A program made the translations under genes and the position numbers. 23,544 bases of DNA, from contig JALCCG010000316.1 in the NCBI GenBank assembly GCA_023212695.1, positions 1 to 23,544 on the forward strand, written 5' to 3'. The notes under the pieces were generated by a model. It had not been told where the DNA came from and made no database searches. It saw only the letters and a program-made list of their open reading frames with translations. Below are positions 16,701-23,544 of this stretch, one piece after another. Positions within the stretch are counted from its first letter, which is position 1; each line of letters begins with the position of its first letter. The DNA is from Sporisorium sorghi. Taxonomy: Eukaryota; Basidiomycota; Ustilaginomycetes; Ustilaginales; Ustilaginaceae.

Positions 16701-18519
16701 CCGGGATGCGGTAGCATGCACGCTCGACGGCACGCACATCGACCGAGACGAGGCTGCAGGGGATGGGCTCGGACAGCGGCACTTCCTTGCCGGGTGCTTT
16801 GGCTTCAAAGTGACGCTGCAGCGGCGGCACATCGTCCGAGAGCGGGCCGATTCCAAGACGCGTGCCGAGCTTGATACGGAGCGGCTTTCCTGCCTGGTTC
16901 TTGGGGAGATCGTCCATGTAGACGGCGGCAAAGGGCCATTTGGACGGGTGGAGGTGCGATCGCAGCATGTTGTGAAGCTCGGCGAGACCGACGCGGGGCT
17001 GATTGGGTACGGGCACGATGACGACACCGATGGTCTCTTGGAGCACGTTGTGTTCGATGGAGAAGGCAAGGCACTGCTTGACACGATCCGAACACGCCTG
17101 TGTGATGGCCTCTTCCACCTCGAAGGGGGAAACGACCTCACCACCCTTGTTGATGATCTCTTTTGATCGACCGGTGATGTAGAGGTATCCGTCCGCATCC
17201 ATGTGGCCCATGTCACCAGAGTCGAACCAGCCTTCGCTCGAGAAGGACGAAGTGTCAAGGGGGTCGAAGGGGTCGGCAGAGACTTCGTAGCCGGAAAAGG
17301 TGGGGAGACCTCGGACGGAGACGGCACCAGTCTGACCGATGGGCAGCTCGCGCTCCTTGTCGAATGGATCACGAATGGAGAGATCGGGACCGCAAGCGAC
17401 GCCGGAACAGCCTGGACGGTCGAGCTGGTAGTTTGTGGGGGGCGAAGCGATGGGCATGCATTCGGTCATTCCGTACGAAGGAAGCACGGCGCATCCAGCA
17501 AATGTCTCTTTGAGCTGGATGGCGAGCGAGGGCAAGAGACCACCTGCGGCGTTGGCAATCATCTTGATGCTGGTCTCCTTTGCGGCGTCGACGCCTTCGG
17601 GCTTGGAAGCGAGGATGGCGTGGTGCATGGTGGGGGCAGCATAGTACCAGGTGGCACCGAGCTGTTTGGCGAGAGGCCACCAAGCATTTGCATCGAAGCC
17701 GGCACACATGATGGCGCTGCCGGCGGAAAAGATGGGGGACCAGAGGTTTCGAACGATACCGCCGACGTGGAAGAGAGGCATCATGTTCATGTTGACGCTT
17801 TCTGGGCGGAGGTCCCACGAGAAAACGACACAGCAGGTGCCGACGATGAGATGACGAAGCGAGTAGGGGACGACCTTTTTCTTGCCCGAGGTGCCGGAAG
17901 TGTGAAGGACGAGACTTTGGTGTTCGAGACCGTGAGGCGCCGAGGGACGACGGCCGGCCGTGGATGCGATGCCATTCTCGCCGAGCAATGCCATATCGAA
18001 CAAACCAGCGGGTCCCGAAGTGCGCGGCTCGACGAAGATGATCTCCATGTTGTCCTGGTCGCGGAGCGTGTGTAGGCCCAATCGCTCGACGGCGTCTCTG
18101 GTGGTGACGACGGCTCTCGCACGAAGGCGGACGGCATCATCGCGCAGCTCACCAGCAGTGCAGCTGGCATTGACGGGAGCACATGTGTGGTAAGCAGCGA
18201 CGGAGAGCAGAGCCAGCGCGTTCTCTGGACCCGTGGGTAGCGCCATCATGACGCGGTCGTTGGGACCGAGAGGAGCTCGAGTGGAAGAACATGGCAGGAT
18301 GAAGTTGGAGACGAACGACTTGATGTGGCGATGCTCTAGCGGTGGTCTTGAGAGGTCGGGTGACCAGAGGGCAGGATTCGATGTGGATGGAAGACAATCG
18401 ATCAGCGTCGAGATTCGGCCATTGTCCGTGACGTGCTCTGCAATGTGGTCGCCAAGCGATCGAGTCTTTGGCCTGTTTGGCAGGCTATACAAAAAGCCGA
18501 GAGGGAAGTCTGCGCTCAT
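13708..18519 (-). CDS. Pls-like stand-alone NRPS: adenylation, carrier, membrane region with three beta-helix modules
   Basis: Intronless, 1603 aa. Residues about 1-560 form an AMP-binding adenylation domain: P-loop HTSGTSGKKK at 206-215, YGMTE at 349-353, SGD with Asp436 and catalytic Lys545 in NQAGKPLR. Residues about 590-685 look like a second, degenerate adenylation C-terminal subdomain with Gln668 at the Lys position. A carrier domain follows with LGGNS, Ser721 being the phosphopantetheine site, then an acidic linker. The remainder alternates hydrophobic, probably membrane-spanning, segments with three hexapeptide-rich left-handed-beta-helix modules (LGMSIGSDVKI..., VGKRVYW..., LGAKIGKDCAI...). 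Order and content match bacterial and fungal poly-epsilon-lysine synthetase (Pls) and the NRPS terminal domain of TIGR02353. There is no condensation, thioesterase or reductase domain. It probably activates an amino or carboxylic acid and polymerises or transfers it at a membrane; the substrate cannot be read from sequence. The start at 18519 gives a complete A domain. Confidence 0.88.
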   Translation of the reverse strand: MSADFPLGFLYSLPNRPKTRSLGDHIAEHVTDNGRISTLIDCLPSTSNPALWSPDLSRPPLEHRHIKSFVSNFILPCSSTRAPLGPNDRVMMALPTGPENALALLSVAAYHTCAPVNASCTAGELRDDAVRLRARAVVTTRDAVERLGLHTLRDQDNMEIIFVEPRTSGPAGLFDMALLGENGIASTAGRRPSAPHGLEHQSLVLHTSGTSGKKKVVPYSLRHLIVGTCCVVFSWDLRPESVNMNMMPLFHVGGIVRNLWSPIFSAGSAIMCAGFDANAWWPLAKQLGATWYYAAPTMHHAILASKPEGVDAAKETSIKMIANAAGGLLPSLAIQLKETFAGCAVLPSYGMTECMPIASPPTNYQLDRPGCSGVACGPDLSIRDPFDKERELPIGQTGAVSVRGLPTFSGYEVSADPFDPLDTSSFSSEGWFDSGDMGHMDADGYLYITGRSKEIINKGGEVVSPFEVEEAITQACSDRVKQCLAFSIEHNVLQETIGVVIVPVPNQPRVGLAELHNMLRSHLHPSKWPFAAVYMDDLPKNQAGKPLRIKLGTRLGIGPLSDDVPPLQRHFEAKAPGKEVPLSEPIPCSLVSVDVRAVERACYRIPGIIEAAVRQRRDGSPEAFIQVEEDADYDAADIDRALAQVLHGYVVPNPLHVFRQPLAKNHGQIDFDTMEAEVRRQNASSMTRTALIVRDIIARLLDTEAGSITAESDFFLLGGNSLLLGRLVHLIRKETGVSLEVATLFNNSTIAGIADLVDDEQGDEEEEDDDFYDGYDDKGALGASYAAHRYDEDEDVAFQSHGYKPRSQTHPWVVLIQAIPFLFFYPCKAAWTWTVILHGLAFSAFYIRDIFWERVGALLASIIVARLTSRIICPITAIAFKWIVIGRYRPGKYPMWCNYHLRWWIVNQSLKTAGKGLFAMTPGLQKTYYRLLGMSIGSDVKIDQFAKIAEHDLITIHDGARIDKCLVRGFCVERDGYFRLEPIIIGRDCVVNTFTQISPGARLADGTVWGPQSSSHEEPSSDAYAAYNRNNAPQPHWALMVLIGWPIIFLVRFACYVPWFASLFMLLSQPFAFDHHDSVKGVIAWFAYPRRIGWHYVARIVRNGMPPLINLALGILVKRLLGLNKEGSMRNATQYALFRRWMNQQLLSQPRVRRALAILGTHYEMTSVIFRAMGARVGKRVYWPGSSIYCPDPELLEIGDDVVFGSRSEVFTSDSIGWARVRVGRGAMIADRVVLLPGTIIGKQCVMGSGALARRNGHYEEGSVWMGSKHGEAVSFGKAVPEKSEGLASDGDTETITPFGRAFYKRQANFFVFPYLMLVVINVGMTIFSSAYWASSAVGTVLVLNVLRKHFEYSSAGFLFDDHWWRPGLIYAMIAVLFVVIMTIQALLAFLWTIATKWAVIGRRREGRYDWDKSSYCQRWQLHLTLQKLLGRGFGGHIYGHISGTVFAVWYLRSLGAKIGKDCAIWAGGKPSLQLTEPELVSMGNRVSIDDCSVVAHINSRGRFSLNKLRIGDGCAMRTGSRLLSGAQMEPRSMLLEHTLVASGEIAEAGAVYAGWPARQLRVRKAHRGGGGGSGLHGEMSAMSSSTNLHMPQQAPPPGYFGH

Positions 18520-21285
18520 GCTGGGCCAGCCCTAGCGCGACGTGCGCGTGTGGTGAGAAGAGCAGCTGCGAGTATCGAACGAGTAGACGGATGGTCCGAT
18601 GGAGCGGTTGCACGATGGTTCAGAGGCGTTGCATCTGTCTGCTGCTGTTGCTGTTGAGATGACCAGGTGAATCGATTTCGGAAGAGCCGAAGTGAACGCG
18701 CCTTTTCTGTTCTGCGCGCTGTGTCGATCGAAAAGGGGATGCTCCTCGAGTTTGCTACCGAAGAGTTGCGTACACTGTTCAGAGCAACAGACGATGTGAG
18801 ATGGAGCGTGAGGGATGGAGGAACGGAGGACGAAGGATGAACGTTGGAAAGCGACACGAGTGAACAGAGCCAACAAAGGCCCGAATCGCGAAATGATTGT
18901 CTCGGTTTTGGATCGTCTCTTTGGAGGAAAGGGGCCGACCGCGCCGCGCCGCATCGTGCTGTGCTGTGCTGTGCTGTGCGCTGTGTATCAATTTTTGGCT
19001 GTGCCGTCAGACGCAGCTGCCGAGCCAGAAGCACGCTGCGCTTGTGTTGCGTGTGTCTCTGCCTTTCTCTGACTGTCTCGAGAAAATCACATTTTTCTCT
19101 CGCCCAAATTCTCCCACTCCAGGACTGCTGTCAGACGCTGTAAGAGCCTGCCGATGGCCATGGAGGAGTTTCAAAAAAAAAAATGCCAGAGGCGGATCTT
19201 GCATCGACACTGCTCAAGTGCTTGAATTGCATCTTTTTCTCTGAATCAAAAAGATGATCTTCGGCTCTTGAATTTATTTTATTTTATTTTTTTCTTCCGT
19301 AACAGCACAGCACAGCAAGGCGCGACTGGAGAGGGGCTCGAAGCGACAAGCCCGCAACCCGACGTGCAGCTCCGTTGCTGCTGCTGGCAACTGAGAAGAA
19401 ATCACCTCTCTCTGTGGACCTCGCATTTCCTTTGACCTTGCCCTCCTCTTCCTCCATCGCTGGACTCTAGAACAGCCGCCGGCATTGAGACGGGGATAAG
19501 ACAGCTTTTTTCAAGTGCAAAGTGGTGGCTTTGAGGAGATGGAAAGAGAAGAGATCAACGGCAGCAATGCTGGCAAAGGAGGAATCGTGTGCCACGCACG
19601 CAAGACCTCGTCAACTCCGAGCGAGATGCAGCTGGGGACGCGCTGCGCTGGGAACCATCACTTTTCTCTTCTGCGCCGCATGGTGCTCTGTGAGGTTTAC
19701 TTTAGCCTCACCATCACGGGAAGCGGTTCCGCGCCAGAGGTATCGCTTGTCCCACCATTCTCATCCACATCACATGGACAGGTCTCTCGAGAAGCAAAGT
19801 GTAATTTGAATCGAATGCGCAATGGCAGGACAAGCTCAAGTGGCGCATGATCGCCTGAGCTGCCACCTTGCCGCGGAAAGGTTGCGCATCCTCGCTCGCC
19901 CACAGCGATCACCTTGGCGCCATGATGCGGCAACGAGATGCATTCTGAGACAAGCGACAAAGTTGACACTCGCGTGCGCAAAGGTCGCTCGGAAGCAAGA
20001 CGTTTTCTTGGCAGTACAGCAGCATGATTGGTCGCCGACCGCCTTTGGTGCAAGTGTCACACGATGGGCGTGTTTGAAGTCGAAGCGAGAACATGCTTTT
20101 TGCATTCCAAGCGAGCCGACACACACGAGGGAGCCGTCAACGATCGCCCTCCGGAGAATTTCTACCGTCTTGCCTTACGAAGCACTTCAAAGAACAGCAC
20201 TTACATGCTCGGCGGTCACAGCGATCAATCAAAGGGCAGAAGCTTGCAAGCAGGTGGTGAAGAGCAGACGATCAGCCCGCTTTGTTTAACCGAGACAGGG
20301 GGAGAGGAGATGATTTGCAGCCGCCGTCACATGGCTTGCTGCCACCACTGCTGCTCCGATCGGCAATCGATTTGACCACGAACGCAGATCGAGATCCATG
20401 AAATTGAACTCTACGACCTCACATCTTTTTTTGGATTTTGGTTGTTTCGTACGACTCTGCCCGCCTTCTCAAAGGAAAGCTGGCTGTTGAGTCGGGCCCG
20501 TTCTAGCCGGTCGAAGCTCGTCGTTGTCACAAGGATTGGAATTGACCGATGCTGCTTCACGGATGGCAACCCCGCGTTTGCCGGAAGCGTGGGGAAGACT
20601 GCTTCGCCGTTGTTCAGCATGGCAGACTGAACAGCAACAGCCCGAGGTTCAACGGCAGGCTTTCTGGTCGTAGAACAAGATGTCTTCAAGGATCAGGAAC
20701 CAGCATGGACCGTCGAAGCAAGTCAGGCCAGGCCACCTTCGGAATGAGAGAAGGACGACGGACGGTCCAGGACATGTCGGCAATCGTCGGCTGGAGCTGT
20801 GAAGAAAGGACGCGGGTTGTGACTTGGAGGGCCGCAGAGATTTTGATGATTTTCAGATGCATCTTTCTCTAGTTGCTGAAAGCTCACCAAATTTCGTCAC
20901 CAGTCAAATTCGAGCGTTTTGTGGGGCAGTATTCCGTGTCTGTCTGGTGCGGGTGAGTGTAAGTCTGGGGCAAGAATTCTGCGATTTCTAGGACGAGAGA
21001 AAGAGAAGGAGAGACCGGCCATTGAAATCGCCTTGCTTGGACCGGTCGGCTTCCCCGCTGTGTGTGTGGATTTGTGTGTCATTTCGCTTGTTTGTCGACG
21101 AGACACGGACGACCGACCCTCCGACGAGAGCATCGCCATCTTTCTCGCCCTCCTTCCTTTTCCTCCTCCACCACCATCACCGCAAACACCCGCTCCCTCC
21201 TCAAGACAAGCCCAAGACACGCCCCACCCTCTTCTTCGTGGACTTCGCTCACCCGCTTCTCTTTCTACAAAAGCGGCTGCTCCTT
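18520..21285. other. 2.8-kb divergent gene-poor spacer
   Basis: It separates the divergent NRPS-like and carnitine acetyltransferase genes. The open frames are short, overlap on both strands and show no domain. It contains (GTGCT)4 at 18956-18975, a T/A-rich (TTTTA)-type stretch near 19267-19290, a GGATAAG word near 19494 and an ATTGG (CCAAT complement) near 20027. The last about 300 nt before 21286 are pyrimidine-rich and are probably the acetyltransferase 5' UTR. A small gene or ncRNA cannot be excluded by eye. Confidence 0.5.
18956..18979. repeat. (GTGCT) pentanucleotide repeat
   Basis: Four perfect GTGCT units plus GTGC, in the upstream region of the NRPS-like gene. Confidence 0.85.
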
Positions 21286-23217
21286 ATGACACTCCTCGGC
21301 TTGGGTCGTTCGCAAGCTCGCTCGTCTGCTTCAAAGATCGCCTTGTCTGCCTCCTCCTGCGCTAGAAAGCCTCTCGCTTCCATCGTCATGTCCCGCTACT
21401 CGTCCACCTTCACCAAGAGCGGTGGCATCGGCAACGGCCCCATGTACGAGGGTCAGAGCGCCATGCCTCACCTCCCCGTGCCCGCTCTCGAGCAGACGTT
21501 GAAAAAGTACCTCCGCAGCACCGTGCCGCACCAGACTCAGGAGTCGCTCGCCAAGACCGAAAAGGCCGTCGAATCGGCTCTATCCGGTGCCGATGCCAAG
21601 CTCGTCCAGACGCTCCAGCAGCGTCTCGTGGACCGAGCCACCAAGGAGGGCCGCGAGAACTGGCTCAGCGAGTGGTGGAACGACGCCGCCTACATGGCCT
21701 ACCGTGACCCCGTGGTGCCCTACGTCAGCTACTTTTACTCGCACAAGGACGACAAGGCGCGCCGCACCGGACCCAAGCGTGCTGCGGGTCTGCTCAAGGC
21801 GTTCCTCGCCTTCCGCCGCCTCGTCGAGACCGAGCAGCTCGCACCCGAAAAGGGCAAGGCTGGTCCGCTCTGCATGAGGTCGTACAAGTGGATGTTCAAC
21901 TCGAACCGCATCCCCGAAAAACCGTCGGACACTGCGGTCAAGTACGACTGGCAGGCCAACAACCACCTGGTGGTGCTGCGCAACGGTCACTTTTACGAGT
22001 TCGACCTGGTGCACAACGGCCAGGAGCTTAGCGAGGCCGAGATCGAGTCGCAGCTGCAAAAGATTCTGTCGGACTCGGCCTCGAGCAAGCCTGTCGCCCA
22101 GCCCATCGGTGCGCTGTCGTCCAGCAACCGTGACAAGTGGACCGACTCGCGCAAGTCGCTCGCCTCGATCCCGGGCAACCAGGAGGCGTTGGAGCGCATT
22201 GACAGCTCGGTCATCGTGGTGTGCCTCGACGAGACGGCGCCTCACAGCATCGAGTCGACCGCCTGGGCGCTGTGGTGTGGCGACGGCAAGAACCGCTTCT
22301 ACGACAAGCAGCAGATCATCGCGTTTGCCAACGGCAAGTCGGGATTCATGGGCGAGCACTCGATGATGGACGGCACGCCTACATTGCGTCTGAACGACTT
22401 TGCTCTGCAGGCGTTGGAGGCGGGCAAGATTGATCTGGGCAGCTCGAAGCGCACCGATCTGCCGGCGCCCAAGCAGATCCAGTTCAAGACGGACAAGACG
22501 GTCGAGGCGCAGATCGGCGAGGCGATCAAGGACTTTGACGAGCTCATGGGCCGACACGACTTGTCGATCCTCGACTTCCAGGGCTACGGCAAGGGTGCGA
22601 TCAAGAAGCTCAAGTGCTCGCCCGATGCGTGGGTGCAGATGGTGATCCAGCTGGCCTACTTCAAGATGTTCGGCAAGCCTTGCCCCACGTACGAGTCGGC
22701 GCAGACGCGAAAGTTCAAGTGGGGACGCACCGAGACCATCCGTTCGGCCAGCGTCGAGTCGCTGGCGTTCTGCAAGGCCATGGAGTCGCACGGCGCTTCG
22801 GATGCCGAGCGATACGAAAAGTTCCAGGCGGCGGTCAAGCAGCACCTCTCGTACGCTTCCGCTGCTGCGGATGGACAGGGTGTCGACCGTCACCTGTTCG
22901 GTCTCAAGAAGCTGCTCAAGGAGGGCGAGAAGCTCCCGGCGTTCTACGAGGATCCCGCGTTCGGCCTGACGTCGACGTGGAAGCTCTCGACGTCGCAGAT
23001 CTCGTCCGAGGTGTTTAGCTGCTGGGGCTTCGGCGAGGTGACTCCGGAAGGATTCGGATGTGCGTATGCGATCAAGGAGAACTCGTTGACGTTTACGCTG
23101 ACTTCGCTCAACTTGGGTGCGCAGGATTTGCGACACTACATCAACGAGGCGGCTCTGGAGCTGAGGGACTTGCACTTGCGTCTGCAGCAGAGCGAGGCTC
23201 CTAAGAGCAAGGCTTAA
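21286..23217 (+). CDS. Carnitine O-acetyltransferase
   Basis: Transfers acetyl groups between CoA and carnitine for the acetyl shuttle between peroxisome, cytosol and mitochondrion. Length is 643 aa from the ATG at 21286, usual for the Cat2/CRAT family. Catalytic His358 lies in GEHSMMDGTP; the carnitine/CoA-site STSQ is at 568-571, followed by CWGFGEVTPEGFGCAY, a variant of the family's substrate motif. The N-terminal about 45 residues (MTLLGLGRSQARSSASKIAL...) are Arg/Ser/Ala-rich without acidic residues, like a mitochondrial presequence. A second in-frame ATG at 21388 (residue 35, MSRYSSTFTK) could start a form lacking it. The C-terminus is SKA, which is close to but not a canonical peroxisomal SKL signal. 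The frame continues upstream without a plausible ATG, so 21286 is the best start. Intronless. Yeast Cat2 is dual-targeted by alternative starts, which is the analogy used here. Confidence 0.95.
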   Translation: MTLLGLGRSQARSSASKIALSASSCARKPLASIVMSRYSSTFTKSGGIGNGPMYEGQSAMPHLPVPALEQTLKKYLRSTVPHQTQESLAKTEKAVESALSGADAKLVQTLQQRLVDRATKEGRENWLSEWWNDAAYMAYRDPVVPYVSYFYSHKDDKARRTGPKRAAGLLKAFLAFRRLVETEQLAPEKGKAGPLCMRSYKWMFNSNRIPEKPSDTAVKYDWQANNHLVVLRNGHFYEFDLVHNGQELSEAEIESQLQKILSDSASSKPVAQPIGALSSSNRDKWTDSRKSLASIPGNQEALERIDSSVIVVCLDETAPHSIESTAWALWCGDGKNRFYDKQQIIAFANGKSGFMGEHSMMDGTPTLRLNDFALQALEAGKIDLGSSKRTDLPAPKQIQFKTDKTVEAQIGEAIKDFDELMGRHDLSILDFQGYGKGAIKKLKCSPDAWVQMVIQLAYFKMFGKPCPTYESAQTRKFKWGRTETIRSASVESLAFCKAMESHGASDAERYEKFQAAVKQHLSYASAAADGQGVDRHLFGLKKLLKEGEKLPAFYEDPAFGLTSTWKLSTSQISSEVFSCWGFGEVTPEGFGCAYAIKENSLTFTLTSLNLGAQDLRHYINEAALELRDLHLRLQQSEAPKSKA

Positions 23218-23397
23218 GTCGGGGAGATGCCGCTGCGCCCTCGATCACCTTCCTTTTCCTTTGTACATGACAATGTTCGAAAACAGTAATAGAGATGGTT
23301 CGGAATGATCCTGAGGTCCAACTTGTGAGGAGCGAAGTCGAGGCTGAGAGAAGGTGGGTTTTTTGGTCCGGATTTTTGAGGTCCTCTTTTCTGTGTT

Positions 23398-23399
<2 letters not shown>
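23218..23399 (+). other. 3' flank of carnitine acetyltransferase
   Basis: About 180 nt of non-coding sequence after the stop. No canonical AATAAA is seen; a CAGTAATAGAG stretch near 23286 is the nearest AT-rich candidate. Confidence 0.4.
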
Positions 23400-23458
<59 letters not shown>

Positions 23459-23504
23459 TTTTATTTTTTTTTTTGGTTGGCGTTTTTTTTTGTTGGTTTT
23501 TTTT

Positions 23505-23544
<40 letters not shown>
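23400..23544. repeat. Poly-T / T-rich right edge
   Basis: An unbroken run of 58 T (23400-23457) followed by T-rich sequence with scattered G to the end of the window. It is probably a contig-end homopolymer or assembly artefact; a genuine T-rich tract is possible. Confidence 0.9.

Noticed and set aside
21580..23175. Minus-strand 531-codon open frame opposite the carnitine acetyltransferase
   Set aside because: Antisense shadow of a well-defined enzyme; Arg/Leu/Val-rich low-information composition.

Overview
The window looks like nuclear DNA from a GC-rich basidiomycete, most probably a smut-like fungus (Ustilaginomycotina; the genus cannot be fixed by eye). The large housekeeping ORFs are intronless with strong GC bias at third positions, the small genes carry short introns with GTAAGT-type donors, intergenic spaces are about 0.5-2.8 kb, and the left part holds a head-to-tail family of small secreted Cys-rich proteins, an arrangement typical of smut effector clusters. 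The window begins next to a poly-G run and ends in T-rich homopolymer, so both edges may be contig ends or assembly breaks.

Left part (about 0.6-8.3 kb): six paralogous genes in tandem, all on the minus strand, rebuilt here exon by exon. Each has three exons: exon 1 encodes a signal peptide plus a short linker ending in Cys; a phase-1 intron follows; exon 2 encodes the core; a phase-0 intron follows; exon 3 is short and contains a Cys-Phe/Tyr-Pro-like end. The mature domain has eight Cys positions. Copies 3, 4, 5 and 6 are intact (142, 163, 169 and 196 aa). Copy 1 is frameshifted by 2 nt in a CT repeat inside the signal peptide, and copy 2 lacks 4 nt in exon 2. Copies 1-4 (start Met-Trp-Ile) and copies 5-6 (start Met-Val-Met-Leu-Lys) form two subfamilies. 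A conserved CATGGTCCCAC element lies upstream of copies 2-4. A decayed extra exon 3 may lie just downstream of copy 4.

Middle (9.2-12.5 kb): a minus-strand M1 zinc aminopeptidase with an internal minisatellite-encoded Thr-Glu-Gly-Lys repeat and an ambiguous N-terminus. An upstream exon with a mitochondrial-presequence look can be spliced in frame.

Right of that (13.7-18.5 kb): one intronless 1603-aa minus-strand gene. Its order is adenylation domain, carrier domain, then a membrane region interleaved with three left-handed-beta-helix modules. This is the architecture of epsilon-poly-L-lysine-synthetase-like (Pls-like) stand-alone NRPSs. It also appears to hold a second, degenerate copy of the adenylation C-terminal subdomain.

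A 2.8 kb gene-poor divergent spacer separates it from a plus-strand carnitine O-acetyltransferase (21.3-23.2 kb) with two candidate start codons suited to dual targeting. The three large genes are not obviously functionally linked to the secreted-protein array. The array is the distinctive accessory feature, and the Pls-like enzyme is the most interesting single gene.
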